The notes below the pieces were generated by a model. It was given only the letters and a program-made list of their open reading frames with translations. It was not told the origin of the DNA and ran no database searches. Positions 45,267-56,603 of a stretch of 64,000 bases of DNA are shown here, in pieces. Origin of the DNA: Clarireedia homoeocarpa (taxonomy: Eukaryota > Ascomycota > Leotiomycetes > Helotiales > Rutstroemiaceae); NCBI GenBank assembly GCA_001465935.1, contig LNKV01000001.1, positions 558,001 through 622,000 on the forward strand. Direction: 5' to 3'. Position numbers and translations under genes: made by a program. The stretch's first letter is position 1, and each line of letters opens with the position of its first letter.

Positions 45267-48185
45267 TCAAATCTTCTGATAGAAGAGAAGATATGCAACT
45301 TTGTTATCCATAAGTGAGAATTTCCCTGCTCCAGTCCCATTTGCACCTTTAGCCTTCGGAGTTGTCGTGCCATTTACCACACTAGACCATTTCTTTCCAG
45401 ACCCACTGGCTTGCTTCCAACCATCCTCATCCACTTCTCCCTCTTCTTCTCCGATAGAAGAGAATATATTTCCAGACGACGTACTATCTTTCTTGTGCGC
45501 ATCCAAAGCGGTAGCTAAGACTTTGGGATCTTCTTCACTTCCACCTTCAGCTACATCCTCACTTCGAACGCGTCGAATGACAGTGTCATCAAGTCGAATC
45601 CACTCTTTACCATCTTGTCTCCTAACATCTACAGTATAGTGGCCACCACTAGCATTCTTCCCATGATGATACACAACTGCGATAAGGCGATATTTGGGAT
45701 ATCCATCATGCGCAAGTACATTTCGCTTGGTTCGTGGGAATACCTCCTTCGGTAATTCAAGCTCCAAAGGATATCCTACTTTCTTCCAAATCTTTTGTGT
45801 GCCGCCAGTATTGTCGTACTGGAATCTTTTTAGGTGTAAGATAAGAACAGGAGGGACTGTCTCAATAAAAACTTGTTTTGTGGCCGTCACGTTAGGACCC
45901 TTTGGTGATTTGAAATCCCCATGCAAAGTCTCAGATCTTGTGAGCCCTTTCAAAGCATCGACAATGTTGTTGATATTTGGCGAGCCAATGTCAAGTTGCA
46001 ATGGCTGGTATGGTTCGAGAGTAACCGAGTCCTTTAACCCTGGAACCCGGAGTTCTGATCGGAGGGTGCCACCAAATATTTTGGTGACAGGAGACCCAGT
46101 AAGAATGGTCCCCGACGATCTTGTGATTGCGGCCTTCTGCTTTGGTCCTACTTGTTGCCAGACATCACCTTCAATGGATCCGCGCCTGCTGAAGCTGTCG
46201 CTGGTAGGAGATGACGGTACATTGGCCGGGGTTGCAACAGCCGAGCTTTTCGTCGAGTCGCTCGATTTCATTACCTGAACGCATTCATCGTGCAACCCTT
46301 CTAGTAGAAAGCCGAGAAACTCTTCCGCGTCTTGCTGATGGCCTCGCTATGGTTGTGTTAGTTTAGGATACACTCAGAAGATGCAAAGAGTGAGGATTAG
46401 AACTTGCCTGCATAGTCACGAATCTTGGTAAGCGTCGCATCACATCATATACAAAATCCGGAGTGAAAGCATCCCCGTATTTTTCAAGTTCCCCTTCTTT
46501 CAAGCGTATTTTGAGTTGATCGACGGATTTCGCCGAATCAATCACATTAAATTCGCGCATGAACATGATCCTATAATAAGAATTAGTTGCGCAGCTCAGC
46601 TCCAGGAAGAATTAACTCACATCGCATCAATCAAAGGAGTTTCACTCTTGAAACTGTGGGCGGCTTTTTTGCTCACTTGATCAAGAAAATCATAGAATGG
46701 CGTGCAGAAGACGAGTACTTGTAGAACCTGGTAAAGGGTTAGCAAGATAGAAGTAGTAGAAGTCTTTGACTTACTGAATTCATATAACACATATTACCAG
46801 TGTTGACAAGACCTCTAGGCTCAAGGAAAGCAATCTTAGAATCCTTTGCTTCGGCATTGAAAGAGCGTAATGCATCTGCCAATGACTCTGCATTCTTCTT
46901 GCCAAACCCTGCTGAGCCATTCTGCTGCCCACCATTGACCACCGAAGTTGCTGAAGTGGCAGCCGACGATCCAAAAAGCCCAGTCCATGCTCTTGGAGTG
47001 GCCCAGGCTTTTGGTGGTGGTAGGGTAACCTTTGCTTCTTCAGTCGCAGCTTCTTTCACTTCGCCTCCCTCTGCTTCAGTCGTAGTCGTTTGTTCCTGCG
47101 AAGTTGCTTGGGCCTGATGCTGTCCGTCGTTGCTGGTCTTCTGTGGTGTTGTTATTGGAGCATTTTTAGGTTGAGCCTTAGGAATGACAGGCAAAACAGG
47201 TACGGCTGGGATGGCAGACCGTTGAGGTCTAGTTGCGACAGGTGTAGTCTCTCCGTCGACAGGGGCGGATGACTGCTTCACGGAAGAGGGCGTGGTTGGC
47301 ATGGTAGACCCTGCATCGTCAGACTGGGTCTGAGTCGTGGTCGGCGTTTCCGGTGTGTCTACTGATGTCTTCTCTTCTGCTGATAACGAATCTGATTCTT
47401 TTTGCTGTGCTTTACTTTCATCCTCAACTGGAAGCACTTCCTCCTTCTCTATATTGGGGAGCTCGACCGAAGTAGATGTCAACTCGGCAGGCTGGACTTT
47501 GCGTTTCCGTCTTCGTCTGGTAGGCCAAGGTGAGTCGACATTTGGCGTAACCCATGGTAGCTGCAAATCGTTAGCAGGTAGAAGCGCAAAACATGAACGA
47601 TTAACTTACCGGCGGTCGGAAGGGTACAGCCTCTGTAGTTCTTGGCGGAGGGGATTGAGGGGGAGTAGTGAGTTTGGTTGGTTGTGGGGTAGGAGGTGTT
47701 AAAGGCCCAGATTGTGTATTAGATGAATGTGCCGATGGAGTTTGAGGAGGTAGTGGTGGAGCAGGAGGTTGTTGGTAAGAAGAAGCGATTACCGGCGGCG
47801 GATGGGAAGCGACAATCGCAGGAGAGGGTTGTGGTCGAGTGAAAGGTGGAGCCTGCGGTTGAAGAGGAGGTGGAGGATGAGCATAATGTTGCATCATAGG
47901 CGGAGGAGAACGTCCATAATGCTGGTATGGATTATATTGCTGGGTCATCGCCGCATTGTGGTGATATTGTGGGGGTAGTTGTTGAGGATAGTAGGCCGTA
48001 TTATAATGCATATATCCACTGTACAAAGGTGCCGCCGGCGGATATGGCTGAGCTTGGTGAGCTTGGTGAGCTTGGTGAGCTTGGTGAGCTTGGTGAACTT
48101 GATGCGCTTGGTGACCATAGGGTCGCCTCCTTCCCATATCTTGTTGCATGCCCTGTCCTGCCGGCAGATGACGGGGATTCATCAT
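45267..48185 (-). CDS. UBP3: Ubiquitin-specific protease, Ubp3/USP10 type
   Basis: Modelled as minus exons 48185-47610, 47560-46775, 46727-46621, 46570-46408 and 46346-45267, 903 aa. The first ~200 residues are His/Gln/Pro-rich with an (AHQ) repeat near 26-45. A Ser/Thr/Pro-rich stretch follows to ~430. The USP core starts with the Cys box GLVNTGNMCYMNS (catalytic Cys near 450). It continues with GHQQDAEEFLGFLLEGLHDE and KIFGGTLRSEL, then QVFIETVPPVLILHLKRFQY and the His box HHGKNASGGHYTVDV (His near 780). LRL..Asp near 797 and YLLFYQKI close the fold. Ubp3/USP10 enzymes remove ubiquitin in vesicle traffic and ribophagy, with Bre5/G3BP as partner. Intron 4 has a GC donor (GCAAGT). The divergent RING gene lies 880 bp away. 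Confidence 0.93.
46347..46407 (-). other. GC-AG intron in the UBP3-type gene
   Basis: On the minus strand the donor is CAG|GCAAGT and the acceptor CATAG. Splicing joins FVTMQ to RGHQQDAEEF in phase, a highly conserved place in USP enzymes. No GT donor nearby would do this. Confidence 0.8.
48048..48111 (-). repeat. In-frame 9-bp coding repeat
   Basis: GAGCTTGGT units in tandem (plus strand), encoding Ala-His-Gln repeats at about residues 26-45 of the deubiquitinase. Confidence 0.9.
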
Positions 48186-49065
48186 GCCGGCTATTATACT
48201 TCCAAGCCGGCCGTTTCCAAGGTCGGATTGGAAATACGTAGCGGGGGGAGGAGCGAGTCGAGAATTTGGGGAGGGGGGGGTGTCTCGGCGGATGGGGGTG
48301 TAACTTTTTTTTTTCGACGACTTTCAGAGGCTATGTCATTGATGATCTATTATTTCTTTTGATCTAAGAAGAATTTGGAATGGCGGCCTTCATAGATAAA
48401 TCGATTTGTAGATCAAAAATGATTGTTGTATTCAGGACAAAAAGAAAACAAATGTAGGTGGATGTTTGTTGGCGTTGTGTTGTATTGCTGATATCTACAG
48501 ATTTGATGTTGTCGTTAGTTAATTTCTTTCTGGGCTGAATTGAGTGCGGAGCCTTGTGCCAAGACCTTGCTGGGGTGTAGAAGTTGGGGTGCGCAGGATT
48601 TGCTTAGGAGAGAGGTCTCTATCAATGTGTGTGTGGTGTGTGTGTGTGCGTACCCAGTACTTCTTCTTTGTAGACAGAGATTCTCAGTCTTAAGCGCATG
48701 AATGCGTTAGAAGCGCAAAACACACTTTGGACGTTCAATTGAGCACGTGTCCATCTTCGTTTTCCGTTCTTCTCCCAATATCTCGGACTTTGGCAATGAC
48801 GAGCTGTGCCCGGCGATAAAAGAGTGCTCGAACTCTTGCAGCGAAAAGTACTTACTACTTGTATGTATCCACGTACCTCCGTACCTAATCTAGTGGGAAA
48901 TTTTTGCCTGTTCGGTCCCTAACGCTTACCGAACTCCTCTAAAGTTACCTACGTCGATTGGTGATTCACGATCCGCCCCTCATATGATAATCACACCAGC
49001 GTCCTCTGTGGCGTCTGCTTGCCCATTGTCTATCGCTTTATCCTCCTATCAACTCCATTTGAACA
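48186..49065. promoter_or_regulatory. Divergent promoter region, deubiquitinase and RING gene
   Basis: 880 bp between divergent starts. A TG-rich microsatellite lies at about 48625-48650. No TATA box stands out on either side. No gene within. Confidence 0.6.
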
Positions 49066-51367
49066 ATGAATCCAGTACCGCAGAACGCGTCTTCGTCTGG
49101 CGGGAAACCAAACAATACTACTTCCTCTTCGTCATACACTGCTTCGCAACAGCAGAGTCATACCTTATCGCCCAGCTTCGAATCCAGTGCAAGACGCTCC
49201 GGGAGTCTTTCGGGCGGAGGTGCGCAAATTGCGGGCCGGAACAATCAAAGCCAAAGGAAGCAGCATAGAAATTCAAGAAAGCCGAGATACGCAGATGAGG
49301 ATGCTATGGCGGAATCCGTAAGTCCATTACTCAATGCTTGTCCGTCTTATACTGATAAGAGTCGTTTCAGGCGGCCATGAGAAATGCGAACAGTCGCAGA
49401 GGGCAGACATCCATCACGCATTTGATGAACTTTAGCCTTGCTCCTAGACCTCAAGATTATCGTAATACAATACAAAGAGGAACAAGAAGAGCAAACATCT
49501 ATGGCATTGGTTCCGGTCATCATTCAAGCGATAAGGCGAGGTATGCTTGAATAGAGATCTGACTGTAGACGGTAGCTCAATTGGCTGACATCTTCCCAGA
49601 TATATTCATGCAAACTATAGATTCATCGTTCGACCAAATGGTGATTACAGGCAGCAAGCCCTTTTTGCGGATCAACACCTGGACTGGAACGATGTTCTAC
49701 AGATACTTGCCTCTGCCGAATCCCAAGATGCATCATGCCCGATCTGTCTCTCTCGTCCAGTCGCTCCGCGCATGGCCAAATGCGGTCATATATTCTGCTT
49801 GCCATGCCTCATACGCTACATGCATTCTACAGACGACACCAATCCCATTCCAGAGAAAAAGGCGCGATGGAAGAAATGCCCAATATGTTGGGACACCGTT
49901 TTTATCTCTGAGACAAGACCTGTGCGATGGTACACTGGACAAGAAGGACCTGCTCCCCGCGAAGGAGATGATGTTGTTCTTAGATTGGTTATGCGTCAAC
50001 CGGGAAGTACTTTAGCACTACCACGAGACGGCGCAGATGTACTGGAGAAGTCGGAGGATATTCCATGGTATTTTGCGGCCGAAGTTACCGACTACGCTCG
50101 CATTATGAAAGGCAGTGAAGACTACATGATGGAGCAATTCGATCTGGAGATTGAAGAACTGAAGCGACAAGAGAATGAGGATGAGCTATTGTTCGGAGAA
50201 GAGCCTGAATGGACTCGGAAGGCTGTGAATGCTGTGAAGGATGCGAAAGAAAGAGTAAAGGGAATTGGACAGCCTCCCGCTGCACCGGCTCAACCATCGG
50301 AGAAGAAGCCAAAGCGACAGCCTATCGAATTTAATTCCACCAATGAAGATGTTCCCGAAATGTACTTCGTACAACATGCTTCCAAGTCAGGAATAGATGT
50401 TTCCGCTTCGTCACCAATTGTCTCCGATTCGAATGTTGCTACCCTTCTAGCAGGGACTCCTACAGCCACTATCGAATCAACAGCCTCTGCTCAACCTCCA
50501 CTAAGCTCAAGCCCTTCAAAATCTCGTTCCAAGCACAGCCGTCATGGTGACGCACATTCTCCAGATGCACCATATTTCTTCTATCAAGCATTGCTTCATT
50601 ACTACCTCGCGCCCTTAGACATCAGAATTCTCAAATCTGCCTTTGGCAACTTCGCCTCATTTCCATCCACATTGTTACCTCGCGTAGAACGGGTGTCGAC
50701 TCATGTTATGGATGAGGAATTGCGGAAGAGGACGAAGTATCTTGCACATCTACCCTTCGGCTGCGAGGTGGGCTTCTTGGAATGCAATTGGACAGACGTT
50801 GTTCAGCCGGAGATACTAGATCAATTTAGAGAAGAGATAGAAAGGAGGAGGAAGAGAAATAGAGATAAGGATATTCGGGAAGAGAAAGATCGACAGCGTG
50901 CAGAAAAGGCAGAGGATGACGCGCGCTGGGCAAGTGTGAGGAGGAAAGAGCCTGGTTTCGGCCCGGATAGTTATTCAGATGCGGACTTCCATCAGTTCTC
51001 ATCTGAATCTGCTTCTATGGATCCACTCAATGCTTCACCTCCGTGGACTTCTCGTCACGGCTCATCATTTGGACCTCTGGCATCTCCATCAACAAGTCCT
51101 TCTGCGCCAAGAACTGTTTGGGGAACAGCTCTGGTAGCTCCAGCTTCACCAGGCCTGGATCCGCAACCGGAACACACTGGTGATGATGGATGGTTACAAT
51201 CCTGGGAACAGGAGCTACAGGCAGAGAATGCATTGATCGCACAAGCTCAGGCTGCTTCATTGAGTGGAGAAGGTAGTTCGAATGCGACCCCTCAGGCCCA
51301 GGGAGGTAAGAAGAAAAAGGCGAAGAAAATAACTTTAATGAGCACTACAGCTAGAAGAGCTGCATGA
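49066..51367 (+). CDS. RING-finger protein, RNF10/Mag2-like
   Basis: Modelled as exons 49066-49317, 49371-49540 and 49600-51367, 729 aa. Ser/Gln-rich N-terminus, then HLMNFSLAPRPQDY and YRFIVRPNGDY as in the RNF10 family. A C3HC4 RING sits at about residues 187-237 (CPICLSRPVAPRMAKCGHIF, then CLPC and CPICWD). The middle has an acidic helix and DAPYFFYQALLHYYLAPLDI with LAHLPFGCEVGFLECNW, also typical. The tail is low-complexity and basic (GGKKKKAKK). RNF10/Mag2-type E3 ligases ubiquitinate 40S ribosomal proteins during translation stress. That is a family statement; orthology is likely but untested. Next to an Ubp3-type deubiquitinase, which also acts on ribosomes, this divergent pair is notable. 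Confidence 0.9.
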
Positions 51368-53157
51368 TTTTTTGGCTTGGCGAAATCGGAGCGTATACTG
51401 ACATTCAGAGTCTTAGCGAGATCATATTAAACCATTTCACCATTCAATAGCATCGAGTTATGCAGGTCTAGTTCATTTCTTCGCATGTCTTATCGACGAG
51501 GATCCTCTAGAGATGTCCTTTTTTCCTAGTGGTTGTAGTAGCGCGGGGTTGAATTTCATGACAGCATTGTGGCTTTTTTAGGTAACTCCTTTTGGACATG
51601 CAATATACTGTGTACCCGTCCCAACAAGCTTTTGCGTGTAGGTTTCTTGTATTGGGTGCATGCACTGCAACTTTACCTACGCGAATTAAAAGGTTTTCGA
51701 GGAGGGTGCTGCAAAATACGTATTCATATTATTCATCTTGTATGGTTATCTAGACTCTTCGATTTCTTTTTTCGTATCTAATGGTAACACAGCGATGGTA
51801 TATCTTAGATATTATACATTTTATATACTTTGGCTTCGGTCGTTTTGATAGACAATGCGCCGAGTGGTCTGCAGGGCAAGAGAGCCCCTCTCCGCGGGCC
51901 GCACCGCAACGAGATAGCTCTTGCGATTAAATGCGATGCGGTTAAGATTGACTCATCGCGACACTACTCCAATACATATTCCGAAAAGATATCGTGTTGA
52001 TTAGTCGTTCCGTAACGTTGCGGGAGGCAAATAGAATTTTCGCAACTTGTTCGTATTTGAGTGGAGCAAGATTCTATTTCTGTATAAGGCTCATGATTCT
52101 ACGTTATACGGAAGTACACAGTAAGCCCTCCAAGCCATGCGAGCGTCGCTGAGGTCCAGTATCATGGATCGCTTGTTCAGCCCTCCACCACACCTTTTTC
52201 ACAATTCTCCGAAGCCTCTAGACTCTCAAACCGTTGAGAATACAACCTGATTGATCCACACTCGATAAATATACTGCAGAAACAGCTATTGAGCTCATTC
52301 ATGCATATGCAGGTCCATGCAATGATCTTCCGTAATTCCAATCGGTGACCCTTCCGGAACGTTAAGTAAGCATGGGCCAGCATGGAAGACTAGGAAAATA
52401 CGAGAAATTGATACTACCAGGGGCGCCTGCACGCAACCGAGTCTATGGATTTATTTGACAGGGGGTCGAGCGCCGAAGATATCATGGACTTGTTGGGATA
52501 CTCATCCTGTTTGTATAGGGTATCCACTACAAGCCACAAATCGATGTGCTATTGCTATATACGAAGTATCTCAGCTCTAATTCACGGAAGTCCAGCTAGC
52601 GAATATGTGAGCGAGGCTTTAACCTCAACGTATCACAGTTTCTGTACGTCACCCAAACGGCTGATCAGATATCTTTCAGATACACAGTATTCTTCGAGAT
52701 AAGGCTTGGAAATTCTAGGAAGTATCCACCACAGCCATCGCCAAATACGAAGCTGCTGTATAACTAATATTGTGAGGGCGGGCCGATTTCGTACACCATA
52801 GGTTAAACTCGCCTTGCATTTTCCATTTCTTTCCCTTCCCCTCCCTTCCCTTGCAGTATGATGCAGCTTACTGTGCTGGAGGGCGGCGCAGATCATACCA
52901 TGCTGTTTCTTTGCACTAGGGTGCTTGCGGCTGGAGGTCGAGCTCGACTGAACGTTACCTGGAGGGTGGGTTCGATTGAGAGTATAAGTAAACCTCGCCT
53001 ACCTCCTCTCTTCGATTTAACTCTTCACCTCAGATTTTCACATCAAGTTCAAGCATCATATTAATCAGATCCAAGTCATCGACATTATCAGCTCTTTCCT
53101 CACATACGAATCAGCACAAACACACACCACAACAACCAAACTCCATCACACTTCAAA
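51368..53157. other. Long intergenic region with a TATA box near its right end
   Basis: 1.8 kb without a supported gene. Short frames at 51569-51781, 52445-52702 and 52633-52896 have no coding signature. A TATAA at 52983-52987 followed by a C/T-rich stretch probably serves the secreted protein gene starting at 53158. Confidence 0.6.
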
Positions 53158-53607
53158 ATGCTCTTCACAGTTCGTGCCCTTCATCACCCACCCCCCATAT
53201 CTCGACTAACAACCCCACAGACCCTCTCCCTCCTCTCTCTTCCTCTTCTCTCCCTTGCCTCACCCATCGTACCCCGCCAAGCCGCCTGCAGCAGCAGCAG
53301 CAGCAGCACCGTCGTCAAGATGGACTACTACCAAGGCTTCACATCACCCAGCAACTGCGGAGTCGACGTCGCCCCCAGCAACATCACTGCCAACGTATGC
53401 GTCAACATGGTGACTCAAGGCGTCAACGTCTTCCCCTCCGACACCGACAACTGCGTTTTCACACTGTGGAAAGGCACCACCGACTGCAGCGGTGACCCAG
53501 CCGGCACGTATGATTTGACTGTGGGAGGAAGTCCAGTGTGTGTGGGCACGGGCGTCATGGAACCACAATGGTATCACGGAAGTGCAAAGTTGACTTGTGG
53601 GTGTTAG
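53158..53607 (+). CDS. Small secreted Cys-rich protein
   Basis: Modelled as exons 53158-53169 and 53221-53607, 132 aa. The 51-nt intron (GTTCGT donor, CGACTAAC branch point, CCACAG acceptor) is a multiple of three, so the unspliced frame also reads through. Splicing turns an awkward start into MLFTTLSLLSLPLLSLAS, a clean signal peptide followed by PIVPRQ, a possible Kex2-like cut. The mature part has eight Cys, including the final CGC, a Ser run and two N-glycosylation-like sites. No enzyme motif is seen. The size and Cys content fit effector-like or wall-associated small secreted proteins, but nothing specific is recognised. Codons are strongly C-ending, suggesting high expression. Confidence 0.82.
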   Translation: MLFTVRALHHPPPISRLTTPQTLSLLSLPLLSLASPIVPRQAACSSSSSSTVVKMDYYQGFTSPSNCGVDVAPSNITANVCVNMVTQGVNVFPSDTDNCVFTLWKGTTDCSGDPAGTYDLTVGGSPVCVGTGVMEPQWYHGSAKLTCGC

Positions 53608-54560
53608 ATGGTAATGCTAGGAAGGGAAGGGAAGGGAAGGAAAGGAAAGGTACAGGAAAGTTTCCATAATGACGCCACCAAATAATACATGACTGCATGA
53701 CCTTATGTAATGTGGAGGAGATCGTGTTAGCGGTCATAAAATATCATTTATATCTATCTAATTAAATAGACGGGATGAGAGAATACAATTACTTGACGAG
53801 ATTTTGCATTTGCTCGAGATTGATAACCAGTGAAATCTAATCAATCATAGCTATCTCTTGCAAGTGCCAAATGGGGACCGGCATCTATGCGCGTGCAGAG
53901 CACTACTGCACTCTGTCACTAGTTTGAAAGATCCAGAACGGCATCTACAATACGAGCAGCACACCCACGCCGTGAATCCGTTAGTTGCTGATCTTGAGCT
54001 ATTCCCCAAGTGTAAACCCCATCTCAATTCCTCTGGAATAGAAATCCGGATTTTAAATTTCCGTCGTAGCAGTATGAATAAAGTTTTACCCCGCGCTTGA
54101 TGTGCGTTGGTTTATTGTCCCACCATATAATTCAACGCAATATAGTCAGTCAGTCAGTCGATAGAGGCATTTCAAATGCTCCAATTACACGCTTGCCGAA
54201 ACGCTGCCAAGCCACGCGGGGGGAGACGCTCGATAAGAATAGCCATGAAGAATGTATGTTAAAAGTAAATTGATCTATTCGTACCAAAGAAGTATAGCAG
54301 CATTCATTTACCCATTTAACCCCCATCCTAAACCAATGATCCTCCCTCCCCCCTTGCCTCCGGTGCATAATTCTTGATATATGCAACGAGATCAAAGCAA
54401 GAAAGTCGCTGTAATGAAAAAGCATGTCATTCCCAAACGCCCGTGAATCTCATGAAACTGCTCGGAAAAGTAAGAAAGTGAATACAATGACCACATCGTG
54501 TCTTTTCCGTGCCCCTGTCGAAACTATCTTACATCAAACCTCAAATTCTTCTTGCACATG
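53608..54560. other. Intergenic
   Basis: Has a GGAAGGGAAG repeat at about 53622-53649 and a CAGT tetramer run at about 54144-54158. No gene seen. Confidence 0.6.
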
Positions 54561-56060
54561 TTAACTCATGTCTCCCATTTGTCTACCAGTAGTCGTGCCA
54601 GTAGACGGATTCTCGTTGTTCCAGCTGAGATATGTGTGGTCTCCAAGTTTGCGTGGCTTGATAAGATGGGTAACGGTAAAGAGTGCTCCCAGAAGGATGC
54701 AAAGACCTCCAACAACTATATAGGCAATACCAAGGAATGGATTCTTTCCGCCCATCACAGTGCGAGTCGAGATGATAATGGATTTTGTACCGCCATACTC
54801 AGTCACATTGAACACTGATCACACTGTGAGCTACAATCATGGAGATGGAAAAGGAACACTTACAGTGGTTGATGTTCACCCGGTATTGGCCAGCCGGTAG
54901 CTTAGCAGTATCATTCCTCTGGACCAATTTACTGAATGTCGGCAGTCCTGCCAATCGCATCCAAACCTGGAAGGCCTCGTCATTCTCAAGATCTGGGTGG
55001 TAGTCATCGCTGTACCCTTTTGGATATCTCTTAACCCAATTGGGAGGGACAGCGACCTCTGACCAATTGTATTTGGTTTGACCATACAATTCCCGATCGC
55101 TACCCCACGAGATGTCCGAATTGTTATTCATAACGTAAGTTACGTTATCTCCGGTCGTCGGATTGAGTAGAATCGGATTTGAGAATGTATCGTTGAAGAC
55201 GGAGTTAGGAGCAAGACCACAAGGGTAGTATGGTTTATCAACACCATCAATGGTTGTGGTAGTGAGAGGCGTACAGTCACCGGAATGAATTGTGCTTGCT
55301 GAAACGGCTTTGCCGGAAAGCTGATCAGAGTCGAAGGACTTGGCATATCGTCGATGGTTTTGGTAGAAGTTCGTAAGCTTGTAGTAAAACAGAACCGGAG
55401 GCTCCATATCATGGTATATAGGGAATGTAAGCTGGCACTGTACGGCTTCGACTTCAGCACCCAAGGTGGTACCGTTGTAGTATGTCTGGTTTACATCAGC
55501 TCTGGACCATTGCGCACTACTACCTTGTGCGTATGGTTTCTTGAAAAAGTAATGAACGTTATCCGAAGGGATATTCTCGAAAGTGCCGACTGGCGCATCC
55601 GTATGGCATTTCGAGTAGTCGATCACGATTTCTTGGACCTGAATCCGCAACATCAGCCTTTCCGCCCCTCAGCCATGCTATGATGTTCGACCCTCCATTA
55701 CTGACCTCATTACTTGCATATAACAATCCGCCTCCGATCGGTGCGAATATAATACCGATAGCGAAGAATAGTGGAAGTACGGTTTTCGGTGTGAGAATTG
55801 GTCTTGCATCGTGTCAGCTTCCTCCAGCGCATGAATAGCGTGTGCAACTCACTGCCATGCCTTCAATCTTTGTTGTCTGAACGCTGTGTCTACACATCGC
55901 CCACAGTAATTAGTAATTGTCTACTTATATTCGTGAATTGTCGTAGCTACTGACTTGCGGGCCTCCTGCTCTTGACCTTTCCTTTGTCTCCTCCATGTGT
56001 GTTTGGATCCTGGGCATCGATAGAATCCTCGTGTTGCATTGCTGGTGATTGATCAGCCAT
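54561..56060 (-). CDS. CDC50: CDC50/LEM3 family flippase subunit
   Basis: Modelled as minus exons 56060-55955, 55889-55853, 55802-55706, 55638-54864 and 54814-54561, 422 aa. Spliced sequence gives NTAFRQQRLKAWQPILTPKT, the family's conserved N-terminus. A first membrane span (LPLFFAIGIIFAPIGGGLLY) follows. A large lumenal domain has paired Cys and N-glycosylation sites (YYKLTNFYQNHRRYAKS, PCGLAPNSVFNDTF). TEYGGTKSIIISTRTVMGGK leads to a second span (AYIVVGGLCILLGALFTVTH) and PRKLGDHTYLSWN. Cdc50 proteins are the beta subunits of P4-ATPase phospholipid flippases and are needed for their exit from the ER. Exon 2 is only 37 nt; donors GTCAGT and GTGAGT are used. Confidence 0.96.
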
Positions 56061-56603
56061 CTTAAAAGATTTCGCAGATCATCAGCCGGAAGATCGTCGT
56101 GTTTTCGTAGATGAGTGATGGTCGTAGAGCGTTCCGACGCGATCTTAGGTTGTGGTTGACTTGTAAATCTGTAAGTTGTCGTCGCAATAATGATGCTTAT
56201 GCGCAGTTCGACCCCGTTGTTTCCGCCCGTTTTAAATTTAGACCCCCGAATTGTAAGTTGGCACAGCCACAGTTCGTATATTTTAGCCACAGTATGTAAA
56301 AAATTCTTTGGGCGAATTCATACTCGAATTGTGACATACACTTATGGGTTCACTTGTTTATGATGGAACACTGAATCAGCTCGCCAGACATGCTTTATAT
56401 GTAGGTCTTCTGTAATTTTCTTGTTTCATGTTACAACTATAAGCCATGTATACGACCTGTGACGTTCTACTTCATGCAGGCGCTACAAGCCAGTACAGTG
56501 TAAATTGGTATCAATCATTACTACAGACCCAGACAAAACATACCGCCAGCAATCCATACCCCCATGCACATTCAATGCATAAAAAGCACCAAAATGATGC
56601 TTG
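56061..56603. other. CDC50 promoter side and SAE2-type gene 3' flank
   Basis: 543 bp, no gene seen. Confidence 0.6.

Noticed and set aside
47590..48362. Plus-strand frames opposite the deubiquitinase N-terminus
   Set aside because: Leu/Gly/Ser-rich reading of the His/Gln/Pro repeat on the other strand.
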